DNA from: CAVQJU01 sp963755195
Lineage (GTDB): Bacteria; Acidobacteriota; Vicinamibacteria; Vicinamibacterales; CAVVIG01
Length of the DNA: 64,000 nt
Assembly: GCA_963755195.1 (NCBI GenBank)
Contig: CAVWIZ010000008.1
Coordinates: forward strand, 682,001-746,000
Direction: 5' to 3'
A model generated the notes under the pieces. It was given only the letters and a program-made list of their open reading frames with translations. It searched no databases and was not told the origin of the DNA. The position numbers were made by a program, and so were the translations under genes. The first letter of the stretch is position 1. Every line of letters starts with the position of its first letter. This document shows positions 19,801 through 29,864 of the stretch, piece after piece.

Positions 19801-20695
19801 AAGGGCGCCGATCAGACGGATCGCGGACGTCCGCCGGGGCGCAGACGGTCGCCGGCTGGGCCACCGCGCTGCAGCGCCGGCCCGGCCGACGAAGCCGGCC
19901 AGGCGCTCAACTTCATCGTCAGCAACAGCAACAACGCGCTGTTCTCGGTGCAACCGGCCGTCGCCTCGAACGGGACGCTGACCTACACGCCCGAACGCAA
20001 GCGGCGGCGGGACGGCCACGGTCACGGTGCAGCTGCACGACAACGGCGGCACCGCCAACGGCGGCAGCGACACCAGCGCCGCGCAGACCTTCACGATCAC
20101 GGTCAGAGGACGGGATACCACGCCGCCGGTGCTGACGCTGCCGGCCGGCATCACGAAGGAAGCGACCGGGCCAAGAGGCGCGCAGGTGACCTACACCGCG
20201 ACGGCGATAGACGCGGTCAACGGCCCGACGCTCGTGCTGTGCTGGCCGCTGCCCGGAATGACGTTCCGGCTCGGAGTCACCAGGGTCACGTGCGCGAGCG
20301 CCGATCGGTCCTTCAATGTGGCCACGGGACACTTCAACGTGACGGTCGTGGACAGGACGGCGCCGAGCATCACGACGGTCAGGCCCAGCTCGACCGTTCT
20401 GTCGAACCCCGATCACCGGATGGTCCCGATCAGCGTGGCGGTCACCGCCTCGGACCTGGTCGATTCGAGCCCCGTCTGCAAGATCGCGTCGGTGGCGAGC
20501 AACGAGCCGATTAGCGGAACAGGCAGCGGGGATCTCTCGCCAGATTGGTGGGTGACCGGGAACCTGACGGTCAACCTGCGTGCCGAACGCGCCTGGAGCG
20601 GCTCCGGACGAACCTACGCCCTGACCGTGCAGTGCACCGACGCGTCCGGCAACGCGGCGACAAAGACCACCACCGTGGCAGTGCCGCGCTGGTGA
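13814..20695 (+). CDS. Giant modular surface protein (DMFase-like, DUF4082, FnIII-like, cadherin-like repeats, HYR); many frameshifts
   Basis: One gene of about 2,290 codons broken by some twenty single-base indels; each frame resumes the same protein. Order of modules: N-terminal hydrophobic segment; N,N-dimethylformamidase-large-subunit-like domain (about 13960-15500: PIQCENQL, ASEWDIAGAGDPTIQGFATD, YRLGYYGGMGARK, SVGHDEYWSGGQR); Ig-like domain (15540-15790); DUF4082 (VTGVRFYKSPGNTGTHVANLW, 15930-16310); fibronectin-III-like segment (16320-16600); lectin-like part (16700-17250); two cadherin/VCBS-like domains (17530-18110: NAVDDAATTTQDTPYTF, NRPPVAVDDAF); six tandem ~110-residue repeats (18118-20100); HYR-like domain (20115-20360); and a C-terminal module with CTDASGNAATKTTTV. 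Related proteins are secreted, calcium-binding, surface-attached or adhesive. The start is uncertain (13814 or 13880). The in-frame stop TAG at 15932 stands where TAC is expected. Confidence 0.65.
18118..20100 (+). repeat. Six tandem ~330-bp coding repeats
   Basis: The marker AACTTCATCGTCAGCAACAA (one copy with an extra C) begins at 18251, 18582, 18909, 19243, 19574 and 19909, giving periods of 331, 327, 334, 331 and 335 bp. Three-base phase and the interrupting indels suggest a true unit of 109-110 codons. Each unit encodes NDAPSFTKGANQTV, EDAGA, GWATAISAG, LNFIVSNNNNALFS, NGTLTYTP, TVQLHDNGGTANGG and AAQTFTITV, a cadherin-like Ig domain. Copies are close to identical at DNA level over long stretches, implying recent duplication or gene conversion. 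Confidence 0.9.
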
Positions 20696-20736
20696 TGTCT
20701 GCCTCGAGCGCAATCGAGTAAATCGGACGTGGCCAT

Positions 20737-20766
20737 TTGAGGCAAACCGGCGTCTAATTCTAGAAT
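20737..20766 (+). promoter_or_regulatory. Candidate sigma-70-type promoter for the 20793 gene
   Basis: TTGAGG (20737-20742), an 18-bp spacer and TAGAAT (20761-20766) stand in an AT-richer island. GGAGG at 20781-20785 precedes the ATG at 20793 by 7 bases. Seen by eye only. Confidence 0.45.
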
Positions 20767-20792
20767 CTGATTCTGGGATTGGAGGTCGTACG

Positions 20793-21923
20793 ATGTCGCC
20801 TCTGGGTCTAATCGTCGCGATGTTACTCAGCCAGGCCGCGCCGTCCGCGACCACCGGACGCATCGCCGGCCGCGTCACGATCGAGGGCGCCAACACACCC
20901 ATCGTCGGGGCCCGCGTCCAGCTGTTTCCCGCCGGACGGCCGAACGCACCGATCGGCACCGTTCGTGCCGCAAGCGCACCATCACCAACCAGGATGGCCT
21001 CTTCGTCTTCGACCAGGTCGCGCCGGGCGAGTACCGGCTCGACGTGCAGAAGACCGGATTCGCGCCGTTCGGTCCGAGTGGACGTTCCGGCACGATTCAA
21101 GTGGCCGCGGGTCAGGTCGTGGACGGCGTAGGCGTGCAGCTCCAGAAAGGCGGCGTGATCACCGGGAAGGTCCTCGATCCGTCGGGCGAGCCGTTCACCG
21201 ACGCACGTGTCATGGCCATGCGCCGTACCAACGCGCCCGCCGGGATTGCCGCGCCGCGATTCATGCCGGCGCCGTCGCAGGGCCAGCAGCAGACCAACGA
21301 CCTCGGTGAGTTTCGTATCTCCGGTCTCGCGCCCGGCGATTACTACGTGGCGGTCACCCGGAGTGCTGTCACGCCATTCGGCGGATCAGCTCCGACGCCC
21401 GCGTCGAACGGGAGTCGCGCGAACCGCCCTCACCACCACGTACTATCCGGGCACGATCGACCCGGCCGGGGCGCAGTCGGTCGCGGTAGCAGCCGGCGCG
21501 GAAGTCGGCAACCTCGTGTTCACCATGCAGGCCGCACCCGTGTTTCGTGTGTCGGGCCTGGTTGTCGACGAAGACGGCGCGCCGCTCGCGCGCTCGATGG
21601 TGATGTTGATGAGCGACCCACGCAGCGGCAACTTCATGGGCCCGTCCGGCAACACGCAGACCCAGGAGGATGGCCGATTTGTCATCAGCGACGTTCCCGC
21701 TGGGAGTTACCGCATCACGGCCACGATTCCGATGACCTTCAGCAGCAGTCAAGGCATCAGCGGTGGTGTCGTCGGCGGGACTATCGGCGGTGGTGTCGCG
21801 GGCGGGACCATCACCACCTTTAGCAGCGGCGGCGGTACCCGGATCGAGCAGCCATCTGAAATCGTCGTGACAGATGCCGACGTCAAGGGCGTGCGGGTGG
21901 TCGTTCGCCGCCAGGCGCAGTGA
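20793..21923 (+). CDS. Secreted protein with carboxypeptidase-regulatory-like domains; frameshifted
   Basis: About 375 residues when two frame breaks (near 20971 and 21415) are bridged. A signal peptide (MSPLGLIVAMLLSQAAPSA) is followed by three CarboxypepD_reg/SpaA-like beta-sandwich modules: GRIAGRVTIEGANTPIVGARV, GVITGKVLDPSGEPFTDARV with GEFRISGLAPGDYYVAV, and FRVSGLVVDEDGAPLARSMV with GRFVISDVPAGSYRITATI. A Gly-rich stretch (GGVVGGTIGGGVAGG) precedes the C-terminus VTDADVKGVRVVVRRQAQ. At 20971 the genomic AGCGCACC should read AGCACC, a one-base G insertion before C like those in the neighbouring genes. Tandem modules of this kind are typical secreted acidobacterial proteins with no known enzymatic role. 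It lies upstream of, and may relate to, the TonB receptors that carry the same module at their N-termini. Confidence 0.75.
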
Positions 21924-22053
21924 CGGATACCGGGCCTTCGACCACGCTGCCGGTGCGCTCGGCTGACGAGTCCGGCGTCTTTACGCCACACAAACAACTG
22001 ATCCAAGAATCCGAAGATCAGCGCGCAAGGGCCAAATCCCGAGCTTTTTTGCT

Positions 22054-22083
22054 GTCATACGAACGTCATACCTCGTGTAGAGT
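22054..22083 (+). promoter_or_regulatory. Direct repeat and -10 element upstream of the first TonB receptor
   Basis: GTCATAC occurs at 22054-22060 and again at 22065-22071, an 11-bp period that places both copies on the same DNA face, 6 bp before TAGAGT (22078-22083), a plausible -10. The repeat covers the -35 position. The start codon is at 22184 with AAGGAG upstream, giving a leader of about 95 nt. This site differs from the 17-bp element found at the other two receptors. Confidence 0.35.
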
Positions 22084-22183
22084 GTTGCTGCACAGGTCGA
22101 GGCGATAGGCAGCTGTCTATCGTCTCTCGGCCCGTCTGAAACAACCTTTTCGGAAGCCAATGAGCCAAGGAGTCCAGCGAACA

Positions 22184-25100
22184 ATGCGCACGATCATCAG
22201 GACACTGGTACTGGCAGGCTATAGCCGCGATACTTCCGCAGCGCCGCGTGGGCCCAGGCGGCCCTCGCCGGCACCGTCAAGGACGCGTCGGGCGCCGTGC
22301 TGCCCGGGCGTCACCGTCGAAGCGTCGAGCCCGGCACTGATTGAAAAGACCCGGTCGGCGACGACCGACGCCACCGGGCAGTACCGCATCGAGAGCCTGC
22401 AGCCGGGCACCTACACGGTGACGTTCACGCTCGCCGGCTTCTCGACACTGAAGCGCGAAGACGTCGAGCTGTCGGGCAGCGGGCGTCGTCACGATCGACG
22501 CGGACATGAAGGTCGGCGGCGTCGCGGAGACGATCACCGTCACCGGCGAGACGCCGGTCGTCGACGTGGCGAGCACGACGCGCACGGTCACGCTCGACAA
22601 CGAGACGATGCGGAACCTGCCGGCCGTTCGCAGCTACAGCTATGTGCTCACGACCGTGCCGGGCCTGCAGTCGAACATCACCGACGTCAACACCGGCCCG
22701 GTGTTCGCGATCTTTCCCGTGCACGGCGGCCGCGGCGTCGAGTCGCGCCTCACGGTGGAAGGCCTGAACATCAGCAACCCGCCGGGCGGCAACCAGCCGC
22801 CGAACTACACCGCCGACATCGGCAACGCGACGGAAGTCACGGTGCAGACGGCGGGCGGCCTCGGCGAGTTCGAGACCGCGGGCGTGCAGATGAACATCGT
22901 GCCGAAGCAGGGCGGCAACAGCATGAGCGGCCTGTGTCGCGGCCTCCGGCTTCTCGAAAGGCATGCAGTCGAACAACTACTCGTCCGACCTGCAGGCGCG
23001 CGGCGCGGGTGCGCCGAACCCGACCTACCACGTCTACGACGTCAACGCGGCAGTCGGCGGGCCGATCCTGAAGGACAAGCTCTGGTTCTTCATGAGCGTC
23101 CGCCAGCAGGGGACGCGCCGCAACATCCTGAACGTCTACTACAACAACAACGCGGGCGATCCGACGAAGTGGACCTACGCGCCGGATTTCAACCGGCCGG
23201 CCTTCTACGACCGCCAGTGCGAGAACTACACGCCGCGCATCACGTGGCAGGCGTCGTCGAAGAACAAGTTCACGTTCTCGTGGGACGAACAGCCCGTGTG
23301 CCGCACGTGCAGCGGCACGGCGTCGTTCAGCGGCTCGCCCTCGTCCGACGACGGCCCCGGAAGCGGACGGCCACGGCGAGTTCAGCCCGCAGCGCGTCCA
23401 GACCATGCGCTGGACGAATCCGATGACGAGCCGGCTGCTCCTCGAAGCCGGCCTCGGCAACACGTACTATCAGTGGGGCGACCGCGAGCTCGATCCGAAT
23501 CCGACCCGCGATCTGATTCGTGTGACGGAAACCCAGGCGGTCATCAACCCGCAGGGGACGGTCGGGTCGATGACTTACCGCTCGCAGAACTGGCTGATCA
23601 ACCAGACCGACGGCGCGAACTGGTTCCTGAACGCGTCGTATGTCACCGGGTCGCACAGCATGAAGTTCGGCTACCAGGGCAACTGGTGGCGCGACGATCG
23701 GGAGATCCACGCGAATACGCAGAACCTGGCGTACACCTTCACCCGTGGCATGTCCGAATACGATCACCGAGTACGCGAATCCCTACTTCAACAACGGGCG
23801 CGCGGCGATGACGTCGTTCTTCGCGCAGGATCAGTGGACGATGAAGCGGCTGACGCTGCAGGGCGCGATCCGCTACGACCATCCGTGGAGCTGGTTCCCG
23901 GCGGTGACGCAGCCGAAGAGCACGTTCTTCCCCGGCGTCGACTTCGACCGGGCGGACGGCGTGACCGGCTACAACGACATCACGCCGCGCTTCGGCGCCG
24001 CGTATGACGTCCTGCGGCAACGGCAAGACGGCGCTCAAGCTCAGCGTCGGCAAGTACCTGCAGGGCGCGAGCGTCGGGCAATCTCGTGGCGAACGCGAAT
24101 CCGTCGCTCCGCATTCCGGGCGGCGACGCCGCGGCGTTCGCGCAATCCGATCGGTGACCCGCACAGTGGACGGACACCAACGGCAACTTCGTCCCGGACT
24201 GCAACCTGCAGAATGCGGACGCGCAGAGCCCGGCGACGACCGGCAGCATCGACACCTGCGGCGCGATCAGCAACGTGGCTGTTCGGCTCGAACCAGTTCG
24301 TCGGCGCGAACTTCGACCCGGGCGTGCTCAGCGGGTGGGGCGTGCGTCCGTCGGACTGGTCGTACGGCGTGTCGGTGCAGCAGCAGCTCTTCCCGAAGGC
24401 GTCGGTTGAAGTCGGGTACTACCGCCGCACGTTCGTCAGTACACGACCGACGACGGTGACCGACGACCTCAACGTCGGACCGAACGACTTGACGCCGTTC
24501 TTCCTGACGGCGCCGAGCCGACGCGCGTCTGCCGGGCGGCGGCGGATACCAGGTCGGGCCGCTGTACAACCAGACGCCGGCGGCGTTTATGCGGGTGCAG
24601 GATCTGCTGATCAAGTCGACGAAGGACGTCGGCGACGACACGCGCATCTTCAACGGCGTGGACGTGACGTTCAACGTGCGCACCGTGAGAGGCTTCACCT
24701 TCTCGGGCGGCACCAGCACCGGCAAGGTCGTCAACGACTGGTGCTCGGTTCGGTCGGCGATTCCCGAGGTGGGACAGTTCATCCTCAACCCGTATTGCCA
24801 CGTCGAGTCGCCGTTCCAGACGTCGTTCAACGGTCAGGCCTCGTACATCGTCCCGAAGGTCGACGTGCTGATCAGCGGCGTCTATCGCGATCGTCCCATC
24901 CTCAACGGGACGCCGAACAACGCCAGCGACCGACCAGCTCGGCGGCTCGACTGGCCGCGAACCTGACGTTCACCGCGACGGATGCGTTCGGGCAGGCGAT
25001 CGCACAGCAGATCGGCCGGCAACCTGACGGGCGGCCCGTTCACGGTGAACCTGATCACTCCGGGCGCGATGTACGGCGGCGGGTCGATCTACGGCGACGC

Positions 25101-25313
25101 GCAACCGGAACATCGATATCAGCATCAAGAAGATCATCCGCCTGGGTAGCGCGGCGCCTCACGGCGGGCCTCGACATCTACAACCTGGTGAACGCCGATA
25201 CGACGCTGTTCTACAACACGGCGTACGTGCCAACCGCCAACAACGCCTGGCTCACGTCGCTGGGGTACATGAACCCGCGCGTCTTCCGCATCGCGGGCGA
25301 GTTCGCCTTCTAG
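22184..25313 (+). CDS. TonB-dependent receptor with N-terminal carboxypeptidase-like domain; many frameshifts
   Basis: Outer-membrane transporter of about 1,040 residues in several frames. It opens with the CarboxypepD_reg domain (PGVTVEASSPALIEKTRSA, GQYRIESLQPGTYTVTFTLAGFSTLKRE when bridged). The TonB-box/plug junction follows (ITVTGETPVVDVAS), then the plug (NLPAVRSYSYVLTTVPGLQ) and the 22-strand barrel with FFAQDQWTMKRLTLQGAIRYD and QQQLFPKASVEVGYYRR. It ends in GEFAF, a C-terminal Phe as expected for BAM-dependent insertion. Indels are seen near 22230, 22490, 22940, 23325, 23760, 24020, 24077, 24278 and 24525; many are an extra G before C. No premature stop is needed once they are repaired, so I favour a functional gene with sequence errors. 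A perfect 16-bp hairpin follows the stop. Acidobacterial receptors of this class (called Oar-like) probably import oligosaccharides or peptides; the cargo is unknown. Confidence 0.8.
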
Positions 25314-25323
25314 AGTTCGCCTC

Positions 25324-25359
25324 ACCGATGGAGCCTGCACGATTGCAGGCTCCATCGGT
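25324..25359 (+). terminator. 16-bp perfect hairpin after the first TonB receptor
   Basis: ACCGATGGAGCCTGCA (25324-25339), loop CGAT, then the exact reverse complement (25344-25359). It starts 11 bp after the stop codon and is followed by TCTC rather than a long U tract, so it may terminate transcription or protect the mRNA 3' end. Confidence 0.7.
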
Positions 25360-25491
25360 TCTCAGCTCGGCACGAGCTTGCCCGCCAGCGCGCGATTCTC
25401 CGCCATGTGGCATGTCAGATCTGCTCGCCCGACCTCCAAGAATCCAGATTCTTGAATCCTGAATCTTCTGAATTGAAACGCGGTTGACATT

Positions 25492-25525
25492 GTGTATTTA
25501 CAATGCACAACCGGTGCGCTAGTGT
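25492..25525 (+). promoter_or_regulatory. Promoter and operator-like element of the second TonB receptor
   Basis: A 17-bp imperfect inverted repeat GTGTATTTACAATGCAC (25492-25508; arms GTGTATT and AATGCAC) is followed after 11 bp by TAGTGT (25520-25525). With TTTACA (25497-25502) as -35 the spacer is 17 bp. The segment TGCGCTAGTGT (25515-25525) is identical in the promoter of the receptor at 36096-39146, where an equivalent 17-mer ends the same 11 bp before TAGTGT. Only 11-12 of 17 bases match the better operator copies, so common regulation is likely but not certain. Confidence 0.5.
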
Positions 25526-25584
25526 GTGCTCACAGTTAACGGAACGATCGAGATTTCCGCTCATCTGGAAGGAGAACCCGCGGT

Positions 25585-28500
25585 ATGCGAACCGTCACGA
25601 AGTGTCTGGCGATCCTCGTCGTCCTGTTCCTCCCCGCCACCGTGTTGGCGCAAGCCTCGTTGACAGGCACTGCACGTGACGGATCGGGCGCCGTGCTGCC
25701 CGGCGTCACCGTCGAGGCCTCGAGCCCGGCGCTCATCGAAAAAACCCGCACCGCCGTCACCGACGGCACCGGACAGTACCGCATCATCGACCTGCGTCCC
25801 GGCACCTACGAGGTGACCTTCACGCTGACCGGCTTCAGCACCGTCAAGCGCGAGGGCATCGAGCTCACGGGCTCGTTCGTCGCGACGATCAACGCCGACC
25901 TGAAGGTCGGCGCTCTCGCCGAGACGATCACGGTCACGGGCGAGACGCCGGTGGTCGACGTCCAGAGCGCGAAGCGCGAAGTCGTGTTGAACAATGACGT
26001 CATCCAGACGCTCCCGGCCACGCGCTCCGCGGGCGCGCTGCTCAACGCCGTGGCCGGACTGCAGGTCGACACCAACGGCCCGGCGCTGTCGCCGACGATG
26101 ACGTTCTTCAACGCGCACTCGAGCACCATCAATTCGAACTTCGTCGCGGGCGAAGGGCGCTACACCGTGAACGGGTTCCCGGTGAGCGCCTCGCGCAGCG
26201 GCGGCCCGTCGTCCTATGTCTACGACACGGCGAACGCGCAGGAAGTCGGAGTGACCGTTGGCGGCGGCATCGGCGAGAGCGACATCGGCGGGCCGTCGAT
26301 GAACATCATCCCGAAATCAGGCGGCAACGCGTTCAAGGGCTCGGCCTTCCTCAGCAGCGCCGGCACGTGGTCGAGCGGCGACAACCTGACCACCGACCTC
26401 AAGGCGCTCAACCCGAACCTGCAAGCAGACGCCCGGCATCATGAGCGCGTACGACTGGAGCGGAGCCTACGGAGGACCGATCGTCAAGGACCGCCTCTGG
26501 TTCTTCGGCTCCTACCGCGCGCTCGACACGCAGACTGCGCAGGACGGCATCGTGGCGAACAAGTACGCCGGCGACCCGCTGCACTGGGACTGGGCGGCGG
26601 ACAATCCAACGACCACGCGCCTCGTGCAGGATCGCCAGATGATCATCGGCCGCATCACGGCGCAGCTCAGCAAGAGCCGCTTCTCGTTCAACTCGGAGTA
26701 CCAGCACCGCTGCGAGGGCACGCCGCTGAAGGTCGACACGCAGGGTTGCCACGACCGCGGCGCGGACTGGATCGGTCTCGGCAACAACGCGGCGCCCACC
26801 CAGATGTCGCCCGAAGCGACGTCCACCGCCGCACGCGGATATTTCGACGTGCCGTTCTACGTCAACCAGGGCACGTGGACGATGGCGGCGAGCAACAAGC
26901 TGCTGTTCGAAGCCGGCTTTCAGGCGTTCCGGTACCAGCCGATCTTCGGGCATCCGCCGCCTGACGGCGTCACGGGCCTGATTCCGGTGACGGAGCAGTC
27001 AAACGCGATCAACGCCGCGACGGGCCTGCCCTACGCGCCCGTGGCGACCTACCGCTATCGCGGCGTGGAATCATGGGGTCCGGCGAGCGGCAAGAACAAC
27101 GACATCGCCGGGTCGATGCTCGTACGTCACCGGGGCCCACAGCGCGAAGGTGGGCTTGCAGTCCCGCCGGCTCGACCTGCAGGACGACGATCTGGCGGGC
27201 CAGACGCAGCTCGGCTATCGATTCAACCAGGGCGTCCCGAATGCGGTCAGTTACTACCTGCCGGAGATGGGCCGCCGGACGATCACGTACAACACCGGCG
27301 CCTACGTCCAGGATACGTGGACGCACAACCGCCTGACGCTGCAGGGGGCCCTCCGCTACGATCGCGTGACGAGCTACGCGCCCGTCGAAGGGAACGGCAC
27401 GTTCGGGAAGTCGTCGTTCCTGAACCCGCAGCCGATCACGATCGTCGAGACGCCGGGCGTGCAGGCGTTCAACGACATCACGCCGCGGGTGGGCGTCGCC
27501 TACGACCTGTTCGGGAGCGGCAAGACGGCCATCAAGCTGAACTGGGGCCGCTACCTCGCGTATGCGGCGAACGACTCGCCGTATACGTCGACCAACCCCG
27601 GCGCCACGATCACGCGCAACGTGCAGAACCGCGGCTGGAACTCCTCAGTTGCGGCCGGCGGCAACGGCGACAAGGTCGTCGACTGCAACCTGCTCAACCC
27701 GAATGCCAACGGCGAGTGCGCCGCGGCAGTCGGCACGGCGCGGACCTTCGGTCAGGCCGGCGCCGCGACCATCGTCGACCCGGCGGTGCTGAACGGCTGG
27801 GGCGTGCGTCCGAACGACTATCAGACCACGCTGACGCTGCAGCACCAGATCGTGCCGCGCGTGTCGGCCGACGTCAGCTACACGCACCGGACGTTCCACG
27901 GCTTCTTCGTCACCGACGACCTGGCCCGCAACGCGAGCACCGCGTACGAAACGTATACGCTCACCGCACCGAACGATCCACGGCTGCCGAACGCAAACCA
28001 GCCGATCACGTACTACACGGTCAAGGCGGCGGCCAACGCGACGGCGCAGACGATTCTGCGGCCGGAGACGTTCTTCGGCCCCGAGCGGGACAGCCACTGG
28101 AACGGATTCGACGTGACGGTGAACGCGCGGCTGCGCCAGGGCCTCACGCTGCAGGTCGGCACCTCCACCGGCGGCGCCGTCGTCGACACCTGCGCGACGG
28201 TCACGACGTTCAACAACGTGGGCGTCGGCGGGCGTCGAGGCCGGGCCCGATCCGCGCAGCTGCCGCAACGTCGATCCGTGGCAGACGACGGTGCGCGGGC
28301 TGGCGAGCTACACGATTCCGAAGATCGACGTGCTCATCAGCGGCACGGTGCGCTCGCAGCCGCCGCTGCAGCTGACCGCCAACTGGGTGGTGCCGAACTC
28401 GGTGATCAGACGCCTCGCTCGGCCATCTGCCGGCGGGCGCGACGGCCACGGGCACCACCACGCTGGCGTTGCTCGCGCTCGCCGACTCGAACAAGCTGTA

Positions 28501-28738
28501 CGTCGATCAGCGCCGAACGCAGATCGACATGCGCTTCGCAAAGGTCCTGCGGTTCGGCCGCACGCGGTCGGACATCGGACTCGACCTCTACAACCTGTTG
28601 AACACGAACTACGCGACCGCGTTCAACACGACCTACACCTACAACACGGACAACGCGCCAAGGGCCGCCGGGTGGGGTACACCGACAGGCATCTTCCAGC
28701 CGCGGTTCGTGCGGATCAACTTCACGCTGGACTTCTAG
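25585..28738 (+). CDS. TonB-dependent receptor (second copy), frameshifted
   Basis: About 1,050 residues. Signal peptide MRTVTKCLAILVVLFLPATVLAQ, then an intact CarboxypepD_reg domain (LTGTARDGSGAVLPGVTVEA, GQYRIIDLRPGTYEVTF), plug start ITVTGETPVVDVQSA, plug body with a YTVNGFPVSASRSGGPSSY loop, and barrel strands such as NTGAYVQDTWTHNRLTLQGAL and GWGVRPNDYQTTLTLQHQI. It ends FVRINFTLDF with C-terminal Phe. Frames break near 26425, 27125, 28230 and 28420, fewer than in the upstream paralogue, and each is a single base. Start ATG 25585 has AAGGAG 11-12 bases upstream. The promoter at 25492-25525 shares sequence with that of the third receptor; a 14-bp hairpin follows the stop. The first 100 residues are nearly interchangeable among the three receptors, while the barrels differ, suggesting different cargo or paralogous expansion. 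Confidence 0.85.
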
Positions 28739-28759
28739 TATCAGGATTCGCGCTCACAG

Positions 28760-28791
28760 GGCTGATCGCCGCGACACCGCGGCGATCAGCC
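28760..28791 (+). terminator. 14-bp perfect hairpin after the second TonB receptor
   Basis: GGCTGATCGCCGCG (28760-28773), loop ACAC, and its exact complement (28778-28791), 21 bp after the stop and followed by AGTCTCTCTT. Same design as the hairpin after the first receptor; there is no strong U run. Confidence 0.7.
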
Positions 28792-28862
28792 AGTCTCTCT
28801 TCAGCCATTCCTGCCGTATCGCGACACTGAACAGTCACTGAACACCTCTGTAATCGGTCCGG

Positions 28863-28892
28863 TTGGCCCAATTGGCGTAAGCAATCTATAAT
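28863..28892 (+). promoter_or_regulatory. Promoter of the NmrA-like gene
   Basis: TTGGCC (28863-28868), an 18-bp spacer and a perfect TATAAT (28887-28892), 21 bp before ATG 28914. The leader is therefore very short and has no clear Shine-Dalgarno sequence. Confidence 0.55.
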
Positions 28893-28913
28893 CTCTGCCT
28901 CGTTATCAGGCTC

Positions 28914-29864
28914 ATGGGGACGAAGCGAATCATCGCGGTTGTGGGGGCGACCGGCAAACAGGGCGGAAGTCTTGCGCGGGCGCTCCTCGGCGACCATGCG
29001 GGCGACTTCGCGCTGCGCGTGCTGACGCGAAAACCCTCAGGCGATCGCGCCCAGGCGCTCGCCCGCCTCGGCGCCGAAGTGGTCTACGCCGACGCTGACG
29101 ATCTCGGCGCGCTCAAGCGCGCGTTCGCCGGCGCGTACGGCGCCTACTGCATGACCGATTTCTGGGGCGGGCACGGCGACCCCGAGCGTGAGCGCGTCCA
29201 AGGAGCGACGATGGCCGAAGCGGCGCGCTGCACGGGAGTGCAGCACGTCATCTGGTCGACGCTCGAAGACACGCGCCGCTACGTCCCGCTGGCCGACTCG
29301 CGGCTGCCGACGCTGCTCGGCAGATACAAGGTGCCGCACTACGACGGCAAGGGCGAAGCCGATGATGCCTTCCGCAGCCTTGACGTGCCGACCACGTTCT
29401 TTCTGACGTCCTTCTATTGGGAAAACCTGCTGAACTTCCCCGGCATGGGACCGAAACGAAACGCGGCCGGCGAGCTCGTCTTCGCGATGCCGATGGCCGA
29501 CGGGAAACTGCCGGGCATTGCGGTCGACGACATCGGACTGTGCGCACTCGGTGTGTTCCGGCAGACGTGCAACATCGGACAGACGATCGGCGTCGCCGGC
29601 GAACATCCGACCTGCGAGCAGATGGCGGCGTCGCTCACGAGGGTGCTTGGGCAACGCGTCCGCTACGAGAACGTCGATCCGGTCGCCTTCCGGACGTCGG
29701 ATTTCACGGGGGCTGCTGAACTGTCGAACATGCTGCAGTTCAAGCGCGATTTCCAGGACGTCTTCTGCGGGACCCGCAACGTCGAGCGTTCGAGACAGCT
29801 CAACCCGGCGCTACAGACCTTCGACCAGTGGCTCGCCCGCCACGCGGGCCGATTCACCCTCTAG
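28914..29864 (+). CDS. NmrA-family NAD(P)-binding protein
   Basis: A 316-residue atypical short-chain dehydrogenase. The N-terminal IIAVVGATGKQGGSLARALL is the GxxGxxG dinucleotide site, followed by LRVLTRKPSGD (Arg for NADP phosphate) and VVYADADDLGALKRAFAGAYGAY. It keeps the fold of the NmrA/HSCARG redox-sensor family, including VIWSTLEDTRRYV, HYDGKGEADDAFR and FFLTSFYWENLL, but lacks the YxxxK catalytic pair of classical SDRs. Members act as NADP-ratio sensors or reduce phenolic ethers and quinones. The stop codon is shared through a CTAG tetramer with the convergent gene at 29861. The start follows a short leader from a good promoter. Confidence 0.8.
   Translation: MGTKRIIAVVGATGKQGGSLARALLGDHAGDFALRVLTRKPSGDRAQALARLGAEVVYADADDLGALKRAFAGAYGAYCMTDFWGGHGDPERERVQGATMAEAARCTGVQHVIWSTLEDTRRYVPLADSRLPTLLGRYKVPHYDGKGEADDAFRSLDVPTTFFLTSFYWENLLNFPGMGPKRNAAGELVFAMPMADGKLPGIAVDDIGLCALGVFRQTCNIGQTIGVAGEHPTCEQMAASLTRVLGQRVRYENVDPVAFRTSDFTGAAELSNMLQFKRDFQDVFCGTRNVERSRQLNPALQTFDQWLARHAGRFTL

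Noticed and set aside
18118..20100. CRISPR-like array
   Set aside because: Units are about 330 bp, coding and contiguous, with no short repeat/unique spacer alternation.
13814..28430. Programmed ribosomal frameshifting or transcript editing in the surface and TonB genes
   Set aside because: More than twenty shifts in one gene, no slippery heptamers at the sites, and the same insertion at equivalent positions of repeat copies favour sequence error.
28816..28832. A further copy of the 17-bp element (GTATCGCGACACTGAAC) before the NmrA gene
   Set aside because: Only the right half matches, and it lies about 55 bp upstream of the -10 rather than over the -35. Kept as a weak half-site only.
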